From Rhodococcus sp. Leaf247 (lineage in GTDB: Bacteria; Actinomycetota; Actinomycetes; Mycobacteriales; Mycobacteriaceae): a stretch of 64,000 nucleotides of DNA. The DNA is taken from contig NZ_LMRP01000003.1 of NCBI RefSeq assembly GCF_001426185.1, forward strand, positions 372,001 to 436,000, written 5' to 3'. A program made the position numbers and the translations under genes. A model generated the notes under the pieces. It saw only the letters and a program-made list of their open reading frames with translations, made no database searches and was not told the origin of the DNA. Positions 1 to 11,747 of the stretch are shown piece after piece; position 1 is the stretch's first letter, and each line of letters begins with the position of its first letter.

Positions 1-414
1 CACCAGCGCCGTGCGATCGGTCTCGGCCAGCGTTTCCCGCAGCAGGACGTACGCCTTCGGCGAGGTGGAGTCCGGTTCGAGGTAGTAGCTCTTGTCGAAG
101 AGGATGGGGTCGATCTGCTCGGTGGGCACGAACTCGAGTACCGGAATCTCGTGCTTCTCCGCTGCGGGGAGCGTGGAGAAGTCCTGATCGGTCAGGACGA
201 CCCGGTCACCGTCCGGCGACTCGTAGGCCTTGTCGATGTCCGCGAACTGGACCGACTCGCCGCAGACCGAGCACTTGCGGTCGTACTTGATGCGCCCGCC
301 GTCCTTGCCGTGGACCTGGTGGAATTTGATGTCGTGGTCCTCGGTGGCGGTGTACACCTTGACCGGCACGTTCACCAGGCCGAAGGCGATGGCGCCTTTC
401 CAGATCGATCGCAT
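1..414 (-). CDS. ku: Ku protein, bacterial non-homologous end joining (3' part outside window)
   Basis: The first 138 codons of a Ku homologue are present; the gene runs off the left edge, so the C-terminus is missing. The N-terminus reads MRSIWKGAIAFGLVNVPVKV, the typical start of bacterial Ku, followed by a conserved FHQVH and a CSVCGE-like pair of cysteines (about residues 46-49). Ku forms a ring on DNA double-strand ends and recruits LigD in non-homologous end joining. The ATG at 412-414 fits the family start exactly. Whether ligD lies next to it cannot be seen. The identification is firm. Confidence 0.93.
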   Translation of the reverse strand, partial: MRSIWKGAIAFGLVNVPVKVYTATEDHDIKFHQVHGKDGGRIKYDRKCSVCGESVQFADIDKAYESPDGDRVVLTDQDFSTLPAAEKHEIPVLEFVPTEQIDPILFDKSYYLEPDSTSPKAYVLLRETLAETDRTALV

Positions 415-457
415 GTGTCCAATCTTGGGCCACGCGCGGTCACATTTCCAGCACCCG

Positions 458-1594
458 TCACCCGGATTCCGATGCCGCGCCGGGAACAGCGGACATCACG
501 GTGCGCCGGACCGCCCCCAGGATGACTCGTCTGTCCGCGTGGTCGATGCGCGAGAACACCGTCAGCATGGCGCGCGACATACCGGTCACGTCGTCGTCGG
601 ACGACAGGTAGGCGCGTTGCGACGCGTCGCTCATGTCGAAGAACGTGTCGAAGAACGTCGCGATCGCGCCCGGGGCAAGATCCAACAGCGCATCGGCGCC
701 GATGGACCTCAGCCGATTCACGGTGCGGGACCGAACCGTGTCGACGCGGCCTCCGGTCAGGACTGCGCCGGTGATGGCGTCGGCGCGCCGGAGCGACGCC
801 GCCACGCTGTATCCGGTGGCCGTGTGAAGAGCGGGGCTCCGCGTGCCCGTGGTCAGCACCCCCGCGACGGTGGTTGCCGGCGGACGCATCGCGAAGCGGA
901 CCCGTTCGACCGGTTCGTCGCCCGTGGGGGACAGCCCGCGGCCCTCCAGACGAACCGTGAGTCGACGCGACAGCTCGCTGAACGGCAGGCCCGGTCGGCC
1001 GACCAGACAGGTTTCCTCGAGCAGTACCGAGCCGTCGCCGAGCGGGACCGCATAGAGGAAGGACGGGGTCGCACCGACCACCGAACCGTTGTCCTGACGC
1101 CAGTCCATGACCAACGTGGGCGCATCGTCCATGGTCCGGGCCGCGACGTCGGCATCGACGACGATCCCGTAGGCGGTCTGTTCGGGTATCCCCGGTCCGA
1201 CGGCCGAACCGCGGGCGTCGACGACTGTTCCGGCCGTCACGACGGTCCCGTCGGCGGTGGTCACCGATCGCGAGTCGACGGCCGCCGCGTGCGCCGCGAC
1301 GACCGTCACCCCGTCGAGGGTCAGGCAATCCTGGAGCCGCGAGGTGTCCAGGACCGTGTAGCTACGACCCACCACGTGACGTCGCTCACCGATCACGACG
1401 GGGGAGTCGACTGTGCTCGCGCGGACGGACGCGGGTACCCAGCCGGGCACCTCGTCCGCCCACGTCCCGTAGGTGTTGATCCACCGCCGATCGGGATGGG
1501 GATCCATCAGGGTCACCGACGCCCCCGCTCGCGCGCAGCGATGAGCCGCAGCACGGCCGGACGGGCCGGCCCCGAGGACCAGGACGTCGGTCAG
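458..1594 (-). CDS. Lycopene beta-cyclase, probable CTG start
   Basis: A flavoprotein-like cyclase of about 378 aa that would convert lycopene to beta-carotene at the membrane. The N-terminal dinucleotide motif VLGAGPSG is followed by DPHPDRRWINTYGTW, and later by SFLYAVPLGDGSVLLEETCL and a C-terminal FFDTFFDM segment, all typical of the CrtL type in Rhodococcus. The reading frame has no ATG, GTG or TTG where homology begins. The only nearby alternative is a GTG about 21 codons upstream that would add an arginine-rich tail of no family character. A CTG at 1592-1594 overlaps the SDR stop as CTGA and gives LTDVLVLGAGPSG, so translational coupling from a CTG is the best reading. No other carotenoid gene is in the window. 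Confidence 0.85.
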   Translation of the reverse strand: MTDVLVLGAGPSGRAAAHRCARAGASVTLMDPHPDRRWINTYGTWADEVPGWVPASVRASTVDSPVVIGERRHVVGRSYTVLDTSRLQDCLTLDGVTVVAAHAAAVDSRSVTTADGTVVTAGTVVDARGSAVGPGIPEQTAYGIVVDADVAARTMDDAPTLVMDWRQDNGSVVGATPSFLYAVPLGDGSVLLEETCLVGRPGLPFSELSRRLTVRLEGRGLSPTGDEPVERVRFAMRPPATTVAGVLTTGTRSPALHTATGYSVAASLRRADAITGAVLTGGRVDTVRSRTVNRLRSIGADALLDLAPGAIATFFDTFFDMSDASQRAYLSSDDDVTGMSRAMLTVFSRIDHADRRVILGAVRRTVMSAVPGAASESG

Positions 1595-2361
1595 AGGGAC
1601 CCCGTCGCCAACAGTCCGCCGTCGACGCGCACCGTCTCTCCGGTGATCCACGACGATGCGTCGGACACCAGGAAGCCGACGAGTTCGGCGACATCCTCGG
1701 GAGTTCCGAGCCGCTTCATGGGGTAGCCCGCGGCCGCGGCCTCCTCGCCCCCGGCGACGAGCGCCTCGGCGAACTTGGTCTTGACGACGCCGGGAGCCAC
1801 CGCGTTGACCCGGATCGACGGTCCGAGCTGCCAGGCGAGCTCCTCCGTGAGGCGGATAAGTGCCGCCTTCGACGCACCGTATGCCGCGATGACACCGGTC
1901 GACCGGATGCCCGCGACGCTGGCGAGGTTGACGACGGCGCCGCCGTGTTCGCCCATCCACGCTCGGTGCGCCTGCTGGATGTAGGCGAGTGACGCGACGA
2001 CGTTCACCTCGAAGATCTTCCTGACGCCGTCGAGGTCGGCGTCCATGAGGGACCCGTAGACCGGGTTGATGCCGGTGTTGTTGATCAGGATGTCGAGCGA
2101 CCCGAGTTCGGCGACGGTCCGGTCGACGGTCTCGCGTCGTGAATCGTCGTCTCCGGCGTTGCCCGCGATGGTCAGAATGCGCGCACCGGGTACCTCGGCG
2201 CGCAGTTCCTCGGCCGCGGCGTCGAGCGGCTCCTTCTTGCGCGCGGTGATGGTGACCGATGCGCCCCGCGCGAGCAGATTCGCCGCCACGGCCTTGCCGA
2301 TACCGCGACTCGCGCCGGTGACCAGTGCGACGCGGCCCTGCAGATCCTGTTCCTTGTCCAT
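1591..2361 (-). CDS. Short-chain dehydrogenase/reductase (SDR)
   Basis: A 256-aa classical SDR, probably NADP(H)-dependent, acting on an unknown alcohol or ketone. Visible motifs are the cofactor loop TGASRGIG near the N-terminus, the NNTG structural motif, a catalytic Ser in NLASVAG, and YGASK with the Tyr and Lys of the active site. It ends with the usual ITGETVRVDGG substrate-end motif. The ATG at 2359-2361 precedes MDKEQDLQGRVALVTG. Its TGA overlaps the lycopene cyclase start, so the two are probably one leftward transcript. A role linked to carotenoids is possible but only inferred from position. Confidence 0.9.
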   Translation of the reverse strand: MDKEQDLQGRVALVTGASRGIGKAVAANLLARGASVTITARKKEPLDAAAEELRAEVPGARILTIAGNAGDDDSRRETVDRTVAELGSLDILINNTGINPVYGSLMDADLDGVRKIFEVNVVASLAYIQQAHRAWMGEHGGAVVNLASVAGIRSTGVIAAYGASKAALIRLTEELAWQLGPSIRVNAVAPGVVKTKFAEALVAGGEEAAAAGYPMKRLGTPEDVAELVGFLVSDASSWITGETVRVDGGLLATGSL

Positions 2362-2417
2362 GGCTCGAACGTTAGCGGAGTCACTTCCTGGTGGCCCGCG
2401 ACCGGCCGGGGAGGCGT

Positions 2418-2423
2418 TAAAAT
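2418..2423 (+). promoter_or_regulatory. Candidate -10 element (TAAAAT) for the ABC-F gene
   Basis: TAAAAT lies in the 122-bp divergent gap between the SDR and the ABC-F gene, about 60 bp before the GTG start, and is one of the few AT-rich hexamers there. A GAGGAG ribosome-binding site at 2469-2474 follows. No clear -35 box was recognised. This is a motif guess. Confidence 0.3.
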
Positions 2424-2483
2424 GAAGGTTTGCCGCGGTTGTCGTCCCACGTGGCAACGTCGAAGTCTGAGGAGTCAAGCACC

Positions 2484-4115
<1,632 letters not shown>

Positions 4116-4121
4116 CCCGGC

Positions 4122-4691
4122 TCACGAACGGTCGCGGCGGACCGACTCCTCGACCAGATCCAGCACCGCCGAGAGGTTCTCCGTGTTCTGGCCCGAGGCG
4201 ATGCGGGTGACCAGTCCGTCCATGACGAGGTCGAGATACCCCAGCAGCACGTCGGTCGGGACGTCGTCCCGCAGGCGACCTGCCGACTTCTGACGTTCGA
4301 GCCGTGAGAGCACCGCGTCCTGCAGCTCGACGGACCGCTCGGACCACCCGGCACGGAATTCCGCGTCCGTCTTGAGGCGACGCGCGATCTCCAGGCGTGT
4401 GCCGAGCCAGTCGAACTCTTCCGGCGCCGCGAGCATGTCGCGCATGACCTGCACCAGGCCCTGCTCGGCGGCGACGTCCGCCATGCGCCGGGCATCCTCG
4501 CGCGCGAGGGCGAGGAACAGCCCGTCCTTGTCCTTGAAATGGTGGAAGATCGCGCCCCGCGACAGCGAGGTGGCCTCCTCGAGCCGACGCACGGTGGCGC
4601 CCTCGTACCCGAACTCGGCGAAGCAGCGCCGGGAACCGTCGAGGATCTGACTCCGGCGTGCGGCCAGATGGTCGTCGCTGACCTTCGGCAC
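4122..4691 (-). CDS. acnR: TetR-family repressor of aconitase, AcnR
   Basis: A 189-aa TetR-type regulator. An N-terminal helix-turn-helix (about residues 10-55, AARRSQIL to SLSRGAIFHHFKDKDGLF) is followed by an all-helical ligand domain. The GTG at 4689-4691 sits behind AGGAG and gives VPKVSDDHLAARR, matching the family; a longer in-frame start upstream is unlikely. It lies directly downstream of acn on the same strand, as in Mycobacterium (Rv1474c) and Corynebacterium, where AcnR represses acn. A site resembling the published AcnR operator is present in the acn promoter at 7774-7789, which supports the assignment. Confidence 0.9.
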   Translation of the reverse strand: MPKVSDDHLAARRSQILDGSRRCFAEFGYEGATVRRLEEATSLSRGAIFHHFKDKDGLFLALAREDARRMADVAAEQGLVQVMRDMLAAPEEFDWLGTRLEIARRLKTDAEFRAGWSERSVELQDAVLSRLERQKSAGRLRDDVPTDVLLGYLDLVMDGLVTRIASGQNTENLSAVLDLVEESVRRDRS

Positions 4692-4732
4692 TCGGTGCTC
4701 CTGTCGTGTGCTGGGGGGACATAGTGCCGATC

Positions 4733-4796
4733 GCAGAACGCGCACGGCCGAACCGGCGATACACGCGGTATCGCGGCGCGGTCGTGCGCGTTCTGC
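4733..4796. repeat. Long composite inverted repeat between acn and acnR
   Basis: The outer arms are GCAGAACGCGCACGGCCG (4733-4750) and CGGTCGTGCGCGTTCTGC (4779-4796), complementary at 17 of 18 positions with the remaining pair G-T. An inner perfect 7-bp hairpin has arms GCGATAC (4756-4762) and GTATCGC (4768-4774). In RNA read from acn toward acnR it would form a strong stem before acnR, so it could end, weaken or process the acn transcript. It shares the 13-mer TTCTGCTCCCCTC at its right flank with the palindrome at 44851-44924. Confidence 0.6.
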
Positions 4797-4827
4797 TCCC
4801 CTCACGGGGTGCTGTTCACGGAGGTGA

Positions 4828-7632
<2,805 letters not shown>

Positions 7633-7766
7633 GTCAGCTCCACTCGTCTTCAGGGCTGCCGTCGACGGGGCTGTGTCGACGGCCTTACGAGAGCAGGCGG
7701 GCGTCGCCGGTGGGCCGGGTGAGGGTGCACCCGGCGGCGTCGAGTCCGCCGCTGTCTCTGTGTTCG

Positions 7767-7772
7767 ATTCTA
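7767..7772 (-). promoter_or_regulatory. acn: Candidate -10 element of acn (TAGAAT)
   Basis: Reading leftward, TAGAAT lies directly downstream of the putative AcnR operator and about 135 bp upstream of the acn GTG, implying a 5' leader of roughly 125 nt. It has the TANNNT form usual for the actinobacterial housekeeping sigma factor. Bound AcnR would overlap the spacer and -35 region, consistent with repression. Confidence 0.5.
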
Positions 7773-7773
7773 A

Positions 7774-7789
7774 CAGTACGCTTGTCCTG
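7774..7789. promoter_or_regulatory. Putative AcnR operator (CAGTACGCTTGTCCTG)
   Basis: The 16-bp sequence CAGTACGCTTGTCCTG is an imperfect palindrome that closely resembles the AcnR site described in Corynebacterium glutamicum (pattern CAGNAC-N4-GTACTG, quoted from memory). It lies just upstream of the acn -10 element, in the divergent gap between acn and the next rightward gene. It may also affect the rightward gene. Confidence 0.65.
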
Positions 7790-7982
7790 TGAGAATGGCG
7801 GGCAGATCGCCGATGTCTTTCTCACCGCGTACGACGTCATCGTTCTCTACAGTCCCGGCACGCGCAATCACCGCCCCGCGGAACCGAGTGCGCCTCCGAG
7901 GGGCCGCGGGATTCGTACCGTAGGGTTTCGCTCGCAAGTACGAGTCACGCATCGACAGAAGATGCTCGATCCCGGACGGACG

Positions 7983-8561
7983 ATGTCACCCTCACCCAGC
8001 GACCACATCCTGTCCATGCCGGCGCCCGCGGAGGTGCCGACATTCGTCGACCTGTCGTCGACGCTGGCGGATGTCGCCGACGACGGTGTCGCCGCTCCCG
8101 GAAAGGACATCGCCGGTCTCGAGGGCGTCGTCGCTCGGGCGAGCGAGCACGGTATCGACCTGTCCATCGTCGTGGTGGACGAGCCCGCACCCCTCGACTC
8201 CCAGCTCCGCGACCTCGCGACGTCTGTCGGCGCGACGGACGGCGGCACCGTTCTCGTCCTCGGGCCGGGCCAGGTGGGAACGTTCAGCGATTCGATCGAC
8301 CGGGTCACACTCGAGGCCGGGCAGGATCAGGCCTACACGGGGGACCCGGTGGCGTCCGCGAACAATTTCCTGGACGTCGTCCTCGAGCCCGGTACGCCGT
8401 GGACCGCCCTGACCGTTGCTCTCGTCCTGGTCGTCGCGGCGGTTCTGTCCGGTACCTGGTGGGCGAACGCCCGTCGTCATGACGCCGCCCGGGTGACAGC
8501 AGACCGGCGCGCTCGAGGACAGGTCACCGACGGCGGGGCCATTCCCGCCGACGATCTGTGA
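7983..8561 (+). CDS. Membrane protein, Rv1476-like
   Basis: A 192-aa protein with a soluble N-terminal part and one predicted transmembrane segment near the C-terminus (PWTALTVALVLVVAAVLSG), followed by a short basic then acidic tail. It matches Rv1476 in position and character (VDLSSTLADVADDGVAAP and LRDLATSVGATDGGTVLVLGP segments), a conserved mycobacterial protein of unknown function located between acn and the RipA gene. The ATG at 7983 is chosen; an in-frame ATG at 7962 would add seven residues. The gap back to acn (about 350 bp) holds the acn promoter and operator; nothing else was recognised in it. Confidence 0.8.
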   Translation: MSPSPSDHILSMPAPAEVPTFVDLSSTLADVADDGVAAPGKDIAGLEGVVARASEHGIDLSIVVVDEPAPLDSQLRDLATSVGATDGGTVLVLGPGQVGTFSDSIDRVTLEAGQDQAYTGDPVASANNFLDVVLEPGTPWTALTVALVLVVAAVLSGTWWANARRHDAARVTADRRARGQVTDGGAIPADDL

Positions 8562-8849
8562 CCATTCCTGAAAAAAGTCCGAACGAATCTTTTTCGTACA
8601 ACGTCCTGATCAGGGCGGATGTCGTATGCCGAATCCCAACTGTGTCATTTGTGACTGGAGTTCCGTAAGCGTTCGAAGTGTCGTACGGTTCGCAAGGCAC
8701 TGCTTGGGGAAGAAGTGTCGCAGAGGGGCTGATCATTGCTCCCGGGGTCGGCCACGCACGGCCGTTGTTCGGGATCGCGTCGCGCTGCGCCATGCCTCCC
8801 CACGTATGCACGTGGGTGATTCCGCTCTGCGGACGTGAGGGAGACACAG
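8562..8849 (+). promoter_or_regulatory. Structured 5' leader of the RipA-like gene
   Basis: This 288-bp non-coding gap holds several hairpins: an interrupted stem at 8638-8662 (AACT..GTCA / TGAC..AGTT), a perfect 7-bp stem CCCACGT / ACGTGGG at 8799-8816 with a 4-nt loop, and TCCGC / GCGGA at 8821-8833 with a 3-nt loop. The last hairpin ends four bases before the GAGGGAG ribosome-binding site (8837-8843), so folding could control translation. Actinobacterial NlpC/P60 and Rpf genes are often under the c-di-AMP (ydaO) riboswitch, but its conserved core could not be recognised here. Confidence 0.4.
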
Positions 8850-10436
8850 TTGAAGCGATACGACCGACGCTCATCGATGCGGTCGCGTGCAGTTCGTCGC
8901 ACTGTCGGGGGAGTAGTCGTCGCGACGGCTCTGATGCTGTCCGGTACCGGTCTTCTGACGCCCACACTCGCGTCCGCGGTCCCTCCGCCGCCGCCCAACC
9001 CGTCCGATTCCGACATCGCCGCCGCCGGCGCCCGTGTCGGAGATCAACTGGGGCGCGTCGGCCAACTCATCGACCAGGTCGCGTCGGCCAACCAGCAACT
9101 CGCCGCGATCGACGCGCAGGTCGCCATCAAGAGGGAAGACGTCAACAAGGCGCTCGTCGATCTGCAGAACGCGCGAACCGTCGCAGACGCGGCGGCCGCC
9201 GCCGTCGGCATCGCGCAGCAGGCACTTCGCGACGCGGGCCGGATGATTTCCGACGCGCAGACCAAGTTCGACGCCTTCGCCGTCACGGACTACGTGAAGG
9301 GCACCGGATCCGCCGGGTTCTCGTCGCTTCTCGACGCGCAGGGTCCCCAGGACGTGCTCGACCGTGCGCAGATCCTCCGCATGCTGTCCTCGAAGCAGAA
9401 CGCGACGCTTGACGGCCTGCAGCGTGCGCGCACCGAGGAAGCAAACCGCGACTCCACGGCCCGCGCGAGCAAGCTCGAAGCCGACCGCGCCTCCGCCGAA
9501 GCCGATGCCAAGAAGTCCGAGGCGGAAGACGCCATCGCCGCCGCCGTGACGGCTCAGCAGGAACAGGCCGCACAGAAGGCGGCCGTCGAGTCGCAGCGTG
9601 ACAGCGCCGCTGCCGAACTCGACCAGGCCAGGAACGCGGCCGCCGGCCTCGAGGGTCAGCGCGATGCCTACTCGCAGTGGGACCAGCAGCGTCAGGCGGA
9701 GGAAGCAGCTGCGGCAGCAGCGGCCGAAGCCGCCCAGCAGGCAGCCGTCGCAGCAGCCGCTCGGGTCGCGGCCGACCAGGCTTCCGCGGATCGCGCCGCA
9801 GCACTGGTGACGGGCGAACGAGACCACACCGATCTGGCCGGCAGCACGACCTCGTCGGGAACGACCTCCACCGGAACGACCTCGTCGGGCAGCACCAGTT
9901 CGTCGGGCAGCACCAGTTCGTCGGGAAGTACGTCGTCGGGAACGAGTTCGTCGGGTGCTACGAGTTCGGGTGGGGGCCGCGGCAGCAGCGGCAAGGATCC
10001 GTCGCTGACGGGGTCGGCTGCCATCGAACTGGTCATCGACCGAGGCATGTCGGTGCTGGGAACGCCCTACTCCTGGGGCGGCGGCAACGAGAACGGCCCG
10101 ACCAAGGGGATCCGCGACGGCGGTGTCGCCGACAGCTACGGCGACTACAACAAGGTGGGTTTCGACTGCTCCGGCCTGATGATGTACGCCTTCGGTGGAC
10201 TCGGCATCTCGTTGCCGCACTACACCGGCTACCAGTACACGGCCGGTAAGCAGGTGCCGTCGTCCCAGATGCGACGCGGGGACATGATCTTCTACGGCCC
10301 CGGCGCATCCCAACACGTCGCCCTGTTCCTCGGGGACGGCAAGATGCTCGAAGCTCCGCAGTCGGGTTCCGTGGTCAAGGTCTCACCCGTGCGGTTCGAC
10401 GGCATGACGCCGTACGCCGTACGCATGGTCGAGTGA
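8850..10436 (+). CDS. ripA: Secreted NlpC/P60 peptidoglycan endopeptidase, RipA-like
   Basis: A 528-aa secreted hydrolase that cuts peptide stems of peptidoglycan during daughter-cell separation. In order: a basic N-terminus and signal peptide ending near TLASA, a Pro-rich stretch, a long Ala/Glu-rich coiled coil (about residues 60-320), a Ser/Gly/Thr linker, and a C-terminal NlpC/P60 domain with catalytic Cys in FDCSGLMMYAF and His in SQHVALFLGDG. The TTG at 8850 is preferred because GAGGGAG lies seven bases upstream; an internal ATG at 8877 is possible. Mycobacteria have ripA and ripB in tandem here, but this window has a single gene. moxR follows, as in Rv1477-Rv1479. Confidence 0.9.
   Translation: MKRYDRRSSMRSRAVRRTVGGVVVATALMLSGTGLLTPTLASAVPPPPPNPSDSDIAAAGARVGDQLGRVGQLIDQVASANQQLAAIDAQVAIKREDVNKALVDLQNARTVADAAAAAVGIAQQALRDAGRMISDAQTKFDAFAVTDYVKGTGSAGFSSLLDAQGPQDVLDRAQILRMLSSKQNATLDGLQRARTEEANRDSTARASKLEADRASAEADAKKSEAEDAIAAAVTAQQEQAAQKAAVESQRDSAAAELDQARNAAAGLEGQRDAYSQWDQQRQAEEAAAAAAAEAAQQAAVAAAARVAADQASADRAAALVTGERDHTDLAGSTTSSGTTSTGTTSSGSTSSSGSTSSSGSTSSGTSSSGATSSGGGRGSSGKDPSLTGSAAIELVIDRGMSVLGTPYSWGGGNENGPTKGIRDGGVADSYGDYNKVGFDCSGLMMYAFGGLGISLPHYTGYQYTAGKQVPSSQMRRGDMIFYGPGASQHVALFLGDGKMLEAPQSGSVVKVSPVRFDGMTPYAVRMVE
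9840..9976 (+). repeat. Ser/Gly/Thr repeat encoding the RipA linker
   Basis: A degenerate tandem repeat in which units such as AGCACCAGTTCGTCGGGC recur (two exact copies in a row near 9890-9925). It encodes a run of SSGSTSSSGST-type residues between the coiled coil and the NlpC/P60 domain, presumably a flexible wall-spanning linker. Copy number is likely to vary between strains. Confidence 0.75.
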
Positions 10437-10464
10437 CACCCCGTCCGAGCAGGTAGAACGTCGT

Positions 10465-11745
10465 GTGTCCTCGTCACCTGCCATAGTGGAACCCGGCAGG
10501 AAACGTTCCGGGCAGAAAGCGGTGGTTCCACAGGTGACGTCACGAGAGACCGACACGACCGATATCTCTCGGGATGTGCAGACACTCGAGAAGGCCGTCT
10601 ACGAGGTCAAGCGCGTGATAGTCGGGCAGGACCGGCTCGTGGAACGCATTCTCGTGGGGCTTCTCGCACGAGGACACGTTCTGCTCGAAGGTGTACCCGG
10701 CGTGGCGAAGACACTGGCGGTCGAGACCTTCGCGACGGTCGTCGGCGGGTCGTTCTCGCGCGTCCAGTTCACTCCCGACCTCGTCCCTACCGACCTCATC
10801 GGTACGCGTATCTACCGGCAGGGCAAGGAAGAGTTCGACACCGAACTCGGTCCCGTCGTGGCCAACTTCGTTCTGGCGGACGAGATCAACCGCGCGCCGG
10901 CCAAGGTGCAGTCCGCGCTTCTCGAGGTCATGGCGGAGCGGCAGGTGTCCATCGGTGGCCACACGTACCCGATGCCCGACCCGTTCCTCGTCATGGCGAC
11001 GCAGAACCCCATCGAGAACGAGGGTGTGTATCCCCTTCCCGAAGCACAGCGTGACCGCTTCCTGTTCAAGATCGTCGTGGACTACCCGTCGGTCGAGGAA
11101 GAGCGCGAGATCGTGTACCGCATGGGTGTCGCGGCGCCCACGCCGAAACAGATCCTCGACCCCGTCGAGTTGGTGCGCCTGCAGAACGTGGCCGCCTCGG
11201 TCTTCGTCCACCATGCACTCGTCGACTACGTGGTCCGCGTCATCGCCGCCACCCGTACGCCCCGCGACATCGGTCTCGAAGACGTGGCCGGGTGGATCGC
11301 GTACGGCGCGTCACCGCGCGCCACGCTGGGAATCATCAGCGCTTCCCGCGCCCTCGCCTTCGTGCGCGGCCGCGACTACGTGGTGCCTCAGGACGTTCTC
11401 GACGTCGTGCCGGACGTTCTCCGCCACCGGCTCGTCCTGTCGTACGACGCGCTGGCCGACGAGGTCACCCCGGAACAGGTCATCACCCGCATCCTGCAGA
11501 CGGTCGGACTGCCGCAGGTGGGTGCACAGCCGGTCCAGCAGCCGCAAGCTCCCCAGCAGAATCCGAACAACGGTGCTGCGCCGCAACAGTTCCCGCCCCA
11601 GCAGCAAGGACCGCAGCAGCAGGGACCGCAGCAGCAAGGTCCCCAGCAGCAAGGACCGCAGCAACAGAATCCCCAGCCGCCCCAGCAGGGTGGTCCGGCA
11701 CCGTGGATGCAGAAACAGGCTCCTGCTTCCGATCCCACGAGGTGA
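10465..11745 (+). CDS. moxR1: MoxR-family AAA+ ATPase
   Basis: A 426-aa AAA+ ATPase of the MoxR group, thought to act as a chaperone with DUF58 and VWA partners. Walker A is GVPGVAKT, Walker B is FVLADEINRAP, sensor 1 is MATQNPIE, and QRDRFLF follows. The C-terminus has an unusual Gln/Pro tail with five PQQQG-type repeats (11596-11670). The order MoxR-DUF58-VWA downstream of RipA equals Rv1479-Rv1481. The GTG at 10465 sits about six bases after AGGTAG; a GTG at 10533 is an alternative that would drop a 23-residue non-conserved leader. The gene ends in GAGGTGA, which doubles as the ribosome-binding site of the next gene. Confidence 0.93.
   Translation: MSSSPAIVEPGRKRSGQKAVVPQVTSRETDTTDISRDVQTLEKAVYEVKRVIVGQDRLVERILVGLLARGHVLLEGVPGVAKTLAVETFATVVGGSFSRVQFTPDLVPTDLIGTRIYRQGKEEFDTELGPVVANFVLADEINRAPAKVQSALLEVMAERQVSIGGHTYPMPDPFLVMATQNPIENEGVYPLPEAQRDRFLFKIVVDYPSVEEEREIVYRMGVAAPTPKQILDPVELVRLQNVAASVFVHHALVDYVVRVIAATRTPRDIGLEDVAGWIAYGASPRATLGIISASRALAFVRGRDYVVPQDVLDVVPDVLRHRLVLSYDALADEVTPEQVITRILQTVGLPQVGAQPVQQPQAPQQNPNNGAAPQQFPPQQQGPQQQGPQQQGPQQQGPQQQNPQPPQQGGPAPWMQKQAPASDPTR
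11596..11670 (+). repeat. Tandem 15-bp repeat coding PQQQG in MoxR
   Basis: Five consecutive 15-bp units (CCGCAGCAGCAAGGA type) begin at 11596, 11611, 11626, 11641 and 11656. The first four encode PQQQG and the last PQQQN. They lie in the disordered C-terminal tail of MoxR. The period is a multiple of three, so gain or loss of units keeps the frame. Confidence 0.9.
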
Positions 11746-11747
11746 GC

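Noticed and set aside
8562..8849. c-di-AMP (ydaO) riboswitch before the RipA gene
   Set aside because: A GCCGAATCC-like string is present, but the other conserved parts of the aptamer could not be found by eye, so it is reported only as a structured leader.
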